A stretch of DNA of 8,329 nucleotides from SKVL01 sp046542915 (lineage in GTDB: Bacteria; Patescibacteriota; Minisyncoccia; Phycocordibacterales; CSBR16-193), in the NCBI GenBank assembly GCA_046542915.1, contig JBKHAI010000029.1:1-8329 (forward strand), read 5' to 3'. Positions 5,486 through 8,329 of this stretch are shown piece after piece. The notes under the pieces are model-generated. The model ran no database searches, was not told the origin of the DNA, and saw only the letters and a program-made list of their open reading frames with translations. Positions within the stretch are counted from its first letter, which is position 1, and every line of letters starts with the position of its first letter. Both the position numbers and the translations under genes were made by a program.

Positions 5486-8197
5486 ATGTTACCTTTTAAC
5501 CAATTTACAACAAAAGCAAAAGACGCCATCAGAAAGGCGCATGAAATGGCTATTGAGCGCGGACAGAACCACGTTAATCCGATGCATCTTTTGGCTGCCT
5601 TAGTATCGCAAGAAGAAAGTGTCATAACCTCTCTATTAGACCGATTAGAGGTTGACCAATTTTCTCTGATGGAGACCATAAATGAGGTTCTGGAGGAGCC
5701 CAATGCCGGAGCGACACTTTCTTCTTCTTATCAGATATACTTAACTCCGGAGTTAGCTCAGGCGATAGATCATTCCGCTAAGATAGCTTCTGACCTGGGA
5801 GACGAATATGTTTCTACGGAGCATCTTTTTATGGCGGTCATCGATAGCTCCAGTACCACTCGTGAACTAATGGGCAGATTTCGTGTTGATAACAATGCAG
5901 TGATGAAAGTTTTGGAGCAGGTCAGAGAAGGAACCGAGATGGAGGGCAAAGAACCCAAGAAATATAATTCTTTAGCCAAATACACCAGAAATTTAACAAA
6001 GTTAGCGTCAGAACATAAACTTGATCCGGTCATTGGAAGAGATACGGAGATCTCCAGAATAATGCAGATACTCTCCAGGAGAACCAAGAACAACCCCATC
6101 CTTATAGGAGAAGCCGGTGTTGGAAAGACGGCCGTAGCGGAAGCTTTGGCTTCTAAAATAGCTACAGGCAATGTACCTGAATCCCTGAAAGATAAAGAGA
6201 TCGTTTCGCTTGATCTGGGGATGCTAATAGCCGGAACTAAATACCGAGGTGAGTTTGAGGACCGCCTGAAGAACATAATTAAGGAGATAGAAAGATCTGA
6301 GGGTAATATAATTCTCTTTATTGACGAGATGCATACTCTGATCGGCGCCGGTGCCGCGGAAGGATCCTATGATGCCGCCAATATGTTGAAACCACCACTT
6401 GCCAAAGGCGATCTTCGTGTTATTGGAGCAACCACTCTGAAAGAGTTCCAGAAGAACATTGAAAAGGACCCGGCCCTTACCAGAAGATTTCAGCCGGTTC
6501 ATGTGCATGAACCCGCGGTTGATGACACCGTCAATATCTTAAGAGGTTTGAAAGAAAAGTACGAACTCTATCATGGTGTCAGGATAACCGACGATGCTTT
6601 AGTAGCAGCGGTTTCTTTAAGTAGCCGTTACATAACAGATCGCTTCTTGCCTGATAAAGCCGTGGATCTGATAGACGAATCTTCTTCTCATTTAAAGATA
6701 TCTCTGGAGAACATTCCTCCGGTACTGGAAGAGACTTACTCCAAGATCAGAAAACTGGAAATAGAAAGGGAAGCATTAAAGATGGAAGATGACCAACCTA
6801 ATAAAAGAACCAAGAACAATAAACGTATTAAAGAGATAGATAAGGAAATAGCCGATCTTAAAGAGCAGATATATGATATTGACCTGCGCTGGAACAACGA
6901 GAAAGAGACCGTATCCAGGATCAAAGACATCAAAAAAGAACTGGAAGATCTTCGTATTGAAGCAGAAGGAGCCGAAGCCAAACTGGACCTATCTCATGCC
7001 GCAGAGATCAGGTATGGGCAGATCCCGGAACTGGAGAAAGAGATGAAAGAAAAAAGCAAGCGTCTTAAGAAACTTCAAGAATCACGAAGGATCCTGAAAG
7101 AGGAGATAACCGAGGCCGATATTGCCGATGTGGTTTCGGAATGGACCGGTATTCCGGTTTCCCGAATGTTGGAAGAGGAGGCCGACAAGCTCTCCAGAAT
7201 GGAAGATGAAATAAAGAAGCGGATAATCGGCCAGAGTGATGCCGTCAAGAAGGTTTCCGACACCGTTAAACGAGCCCGTGCCGGTATCGACGATCCTAAT
7301 AGGCCTATTGGTTCCTTTATCTTTCTCGGTCCCACGGGGGTGGGAAAGACCGAGCTGACCAAGTCTTTAACCGAGTTCCTCTTTGACGATGAGAAAGCTC
7401 TGGTCAGGGTTGATATGTCCGAGTATATGGAAAAACATGCCGTCTCTAAGTTGATCGGTTCTCCTCCGGGGTATGTGGGCCATGATGAAGGGGGAGGATT
7501 TACGGAAATAGTACGTCACAGACCTTATTCTGTTATCTTGTTTGACGAGATAGAGAAAGCTCATCCGGAGGTCTTCAACATACTTCTACAGATCCTTGAT
7601 AACGGTCGCCTTAAGGATGCTAAAGGCCGTAATGTGGACTTTACTAATACCATCATAATTATGACCTCCAACGCCGGAGCTCAGCATATTGATACTATGC
7701 AAAAGCTCGGCTTTGGTGAAGGTCAAGCGGATGATTATGCCGCTGTTAAAGATAAAGTTATGGCAAGTTTGAAGGAGTTCTTCCGTCCGGAGTTCCTGAA
7801 TCGTCTGGATGACATAGTACTCTTTGATACCTTAGACGAGCAATCGGTCAAGAAGATAGTGAGGATGCAGATCAAGGAAGTTCAAGAACGTCTCCAACAA
7901 AAAGAGATCACTCTAAAGGTTTCTGCCGGAGTCATCAACCAACTGACCAAAGAGGGCTACAGTCCTCAATATGGTGCCAGGCCGATAAAGCGACTTATAC
8001 AGTCAAAGATAATGACCCCTATTGCCTCTATGATGGTCTCTAAGGAGATAATGAAAGGAGGTTCGGTAGCAGTCGGGGTTAAAAAAGATGGAGAGTTCAA
8101 GTTTGACGTCAAGAAAGGTAAAAAAGGAAGTCTGTTACGGGAGCGTCCGGTGGAGTATTCGGAACTGGAAGATAAACAGTTCTCTATGAACACTTAA
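5486..8197 (+). CDS. clpB: ClpB-type AAA+ disaggregase with a ClpC-like LGF loop
   Basis: ClpB is a hexameric double-ring ATPase that threads aggregated proteins through its pore, usually with DnaK. The 903-aa product has two Clp_N repeats (about 7-60 and 83-147). NBD1 contains Walker A GEAGVGKT (208-215), pore loop GTKYRGEFE with Tyr253, Walker B FIDE (278-281) and Arg fingers 333-334. A long coiled-coil middle domain (about 405-535) includes RWNNEKETV and AAEIRYGQIPELEKEM. NBD2 contains GPTGVGKT (615-622), pore Tyr663 in GYVGH, Walker B LFDE (685-688), sensor Asn729, Arg773 in FLNRLD and sensor 2 GARPIKR (830-836). The middle-domain length supports ClpB over ClpC. However, KLGFGEG (740-746) matches the IGF/LGF loop that docks ClpA, ClpC and ClpX onto ClpP and is absent from ordinary ClpB. 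A basic tail (876-903) extends past the last strand. The promoter is at 5438-5466; the start has no SD and is nearly leaderless. Confidence 0.93.
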   Translation: MLPFNQFTTKAKDAIRKAHEMAIERGQNHVNPMHLLAALVSQEESVITSLLDRLEVDQFSLMETINEVLEEPNAGATLSSSYQIYLTPELAQAIDHSAKIASDLGDEYVSTEHLFMAVIDSSSTTRELMGRFRVDNNAVMKVLEQVREGTEMEGKEPKKYNSLAKYTRNLTKLASEHKLDPVIGRDTEISRIMQILSRRTKNNPILIGEAGVGKTAVAEALASKIATGNVPESLKDKEIVSLDLGMLIAGTKYRGEFEDRLKNIIKEIERSEGNIILFIDEMHTLIGAGAAEGSYDAANMLKPPLAKGDLRVIGATTLKEFQKNIEKDPALTRRFQPVHVHEPAVDDTVNILRGLKEKYELYHGVRITDDALVAAVSLSSRYITDRFLPDKAVDLIDESSSHLKISLENIPPVLEETYSKIRKLEIEREALKMEDDQPNKRTKNNKRIKEIDKEIADLKEQIYDIDLRWNNEKETVSRIKDIKKELEDLRIEAEGAEAKLDLSHAAEIRYGQIPELEKEMKEKSKRLKKLQESRRILKEEITEADIADVVSEWTGIPVSRMLEEEADKLSRMEDEIKKRIIGQSDAVKKVSDTVKRARAGIDDPNRPIGSFIFLGPTGVGKTELTKSLTEFLFDDEKALVRVDMSEYMEKHAVSKLIGSPPGYVGHDEGGGFTEIVRHRPYSVILFDEIEKAHPEVFNILLQILDNGRLKDAKGRNVDFTNTIIIMTSNAGAQHIDTMQKLGFGEGQADDYAAVKDKVMASLKEFFRPEFLNRLDDIVLFDTLDEQSVKKIVRMQIKEVQERLQQKEITLKVSAGVINQLTKEGYSPQYGARPIKRLIQSKIMTPIASMMVSKEIMKGGSVAVGVKKDGEFKFDVKKGKKGSLLRERPVEYSELEDKQFSMNT

Positions 8198-8223
8198 CAT
8201 AAACCCCTCTTTTATGTTATATT
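8194..8223 (+). promoter_or_regulatory. Promoter of tRNA-Tyr overlapping the clpB stop codon
   Basis: TTAACA (8194-8199, five of six matches to TTGACA) and TATATT (8218-8223, five of six) are 18 bases apart. The -35 box contains the clpB TAA stop (8195-8197). The start point would be near 8230, about 15 nt before the mature tRNA 5' end. Confidence 0.5.
8195..8219. repeat. 9-bp perfect inverted repeat at the clpB 3' end
   Basis: TAACATAAA (8195-8203) pairs with TTTATGTTA (8211-8219) around a 7-nt pyrimidine loop. As RNA it would form an AT-rich hairpin starting at the clpB stop codon. Only a weak, interrupted T tract follows (TATTCTTTCC), so termination would be inefficient. As DNA it spans the spacer of the proposed tRNA promoter. 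Both roles are possible. Confidence 0.45.
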
Positions 8224-8242
8224 CTTTCCAGGTAAAGGAAAG
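8224..8242 (+). other. Small hairpin just before the tRNA-Tyr 5' end
   Basis: CTTTCC (8224-8229) and GGAAAG (8237-8242) form a perfect 6-bp stem with a 7-nt loop, ending two bases before the mature tRNA. It would form only in a transcript that reads through from clpB, because the proposed tRNA start near 8230 falls after the left arm. It could affect processing of the read-through RNA, or be chance. Confidence 0.3.
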
Positions 8243-8244
8243 AT

Positions 8245-8328
8245 GCGTCGGTGGCAGAGCGGTCAAATGCAGCGGACTGTAAATCCGCCGTCCTCAGGAC
8301 TACGGGGGTTCGAATCCCTCCCGGCGCA
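8245..8328 (+). tRNA. tRNA-Tyr (GTA), class II with long variable arm
   Basis: The acceptor stem GCGTCGG (8245-8251) pairs with CCGGCGC (8321-8327) with one G-U pair. The D-arm has a 3-bp GCA/TGC stem and the GCGGTC loop. The anticodon stem GCGGA/TCCGC (8272-8276, 8284-8288) encloses the loop CTGTAAA with anticodon GTA at 8279-8281. The long variable arm has a GTCC-TCA-GGAC hairpin (8290-8300). The T-arm is GGGGG-TTCGAAT-CCCTC (8304-8320). The discriminator is A8328, as expected for tyrosine tRNA. The window ends one base later with C, so whether CCA is encoded cannot be told. Confidence 0.96.
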
Positions 8329-8329
8329 C

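Noticed and set aside
5770..6276. 168-codon open frame on the minus strand inside clpB
   Set aside because: It is antisense to the conserved NBD1 region, has shadow-like composition (Ser, Leu and Ile rich), and has no initiation signals.
5486..8197. Identification as ClpC rather than ClpB
   Set aside because: The middle domain is about 130 residues with ClpB-specific signatures, too long for ClpC. The ClpC-like LGF loop is reported as an oddity instead.

Overview
The window looks like chromosomal DNA of a Candidate Phyla Radiation bacterium, most likely a Parcubacteria/Paceibacteria lineage. This is inferred from the streamlined housekeeping proteins: an IF-2 with no N-terminal region, a very short RbfA, and a DUF4446 protein. 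It is also inferred from the single-pass membrane protein whose N-terminus resembles a type I recall from Parcubacteria, and from the mix of Shine-Dalgarno-led and nearly leaderless genes. TAA, TGA and TAG all end apparently intact genes, so the standard bacterial code (table 11) fits. The UGA-recoded CPR groups are unlikely.

Layout, left to right. Bases 1-19 are the 3' end of a tRNA. A recognisable sigma-70-type promoter with a 13-bp palindrome just upstream drives a 168-aa two-helix membrane protein of unknown function (237-743, +). It ends at a strong bidirectional terminator (752-782), shared with the convergent minus-strand operon DUF4446 - infB - rbfA (3247 down to 800). The divergent region near 3250-3290 separates that operon from a NifS/IscS-family cysteine desulfurase (3291-4493, +). 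Next come a membrane-anchored acidic protein with what looks like a degenerate trypsin/HtrA-like fold (4559-5434, +), a ClpB-type disaggregase (5486-8197, +) and a class II tRNA-Tyr(GTA) (8245-8328, +). The last has a likely promoter overlapping the clpB stop codon.

Functionally this is mostly core machinery: translation initiation and 30S maturation (infB, rbfA), sulfur mobilisation probably for tRNA thiolation or Fe-S assembly (cysteine desulfurase), protein quality control (ClpB, and possibly the envelope HtrA-like protein) and tRNA supply. No mobile element, CRISPR array, phage gene or defence island was seen.

The points most worth a second look are: an LGF loop of the ClpP-docking type in a ClpB with a full-length middle domain; the apparent loss of catalytic residues in the HtrA-like protein; a frame running unbroken from the TAG stop of the DUF4446 gene into infB; unusual residues next to the PLP lysine of the desulfurase; and small palindromes at promoters.
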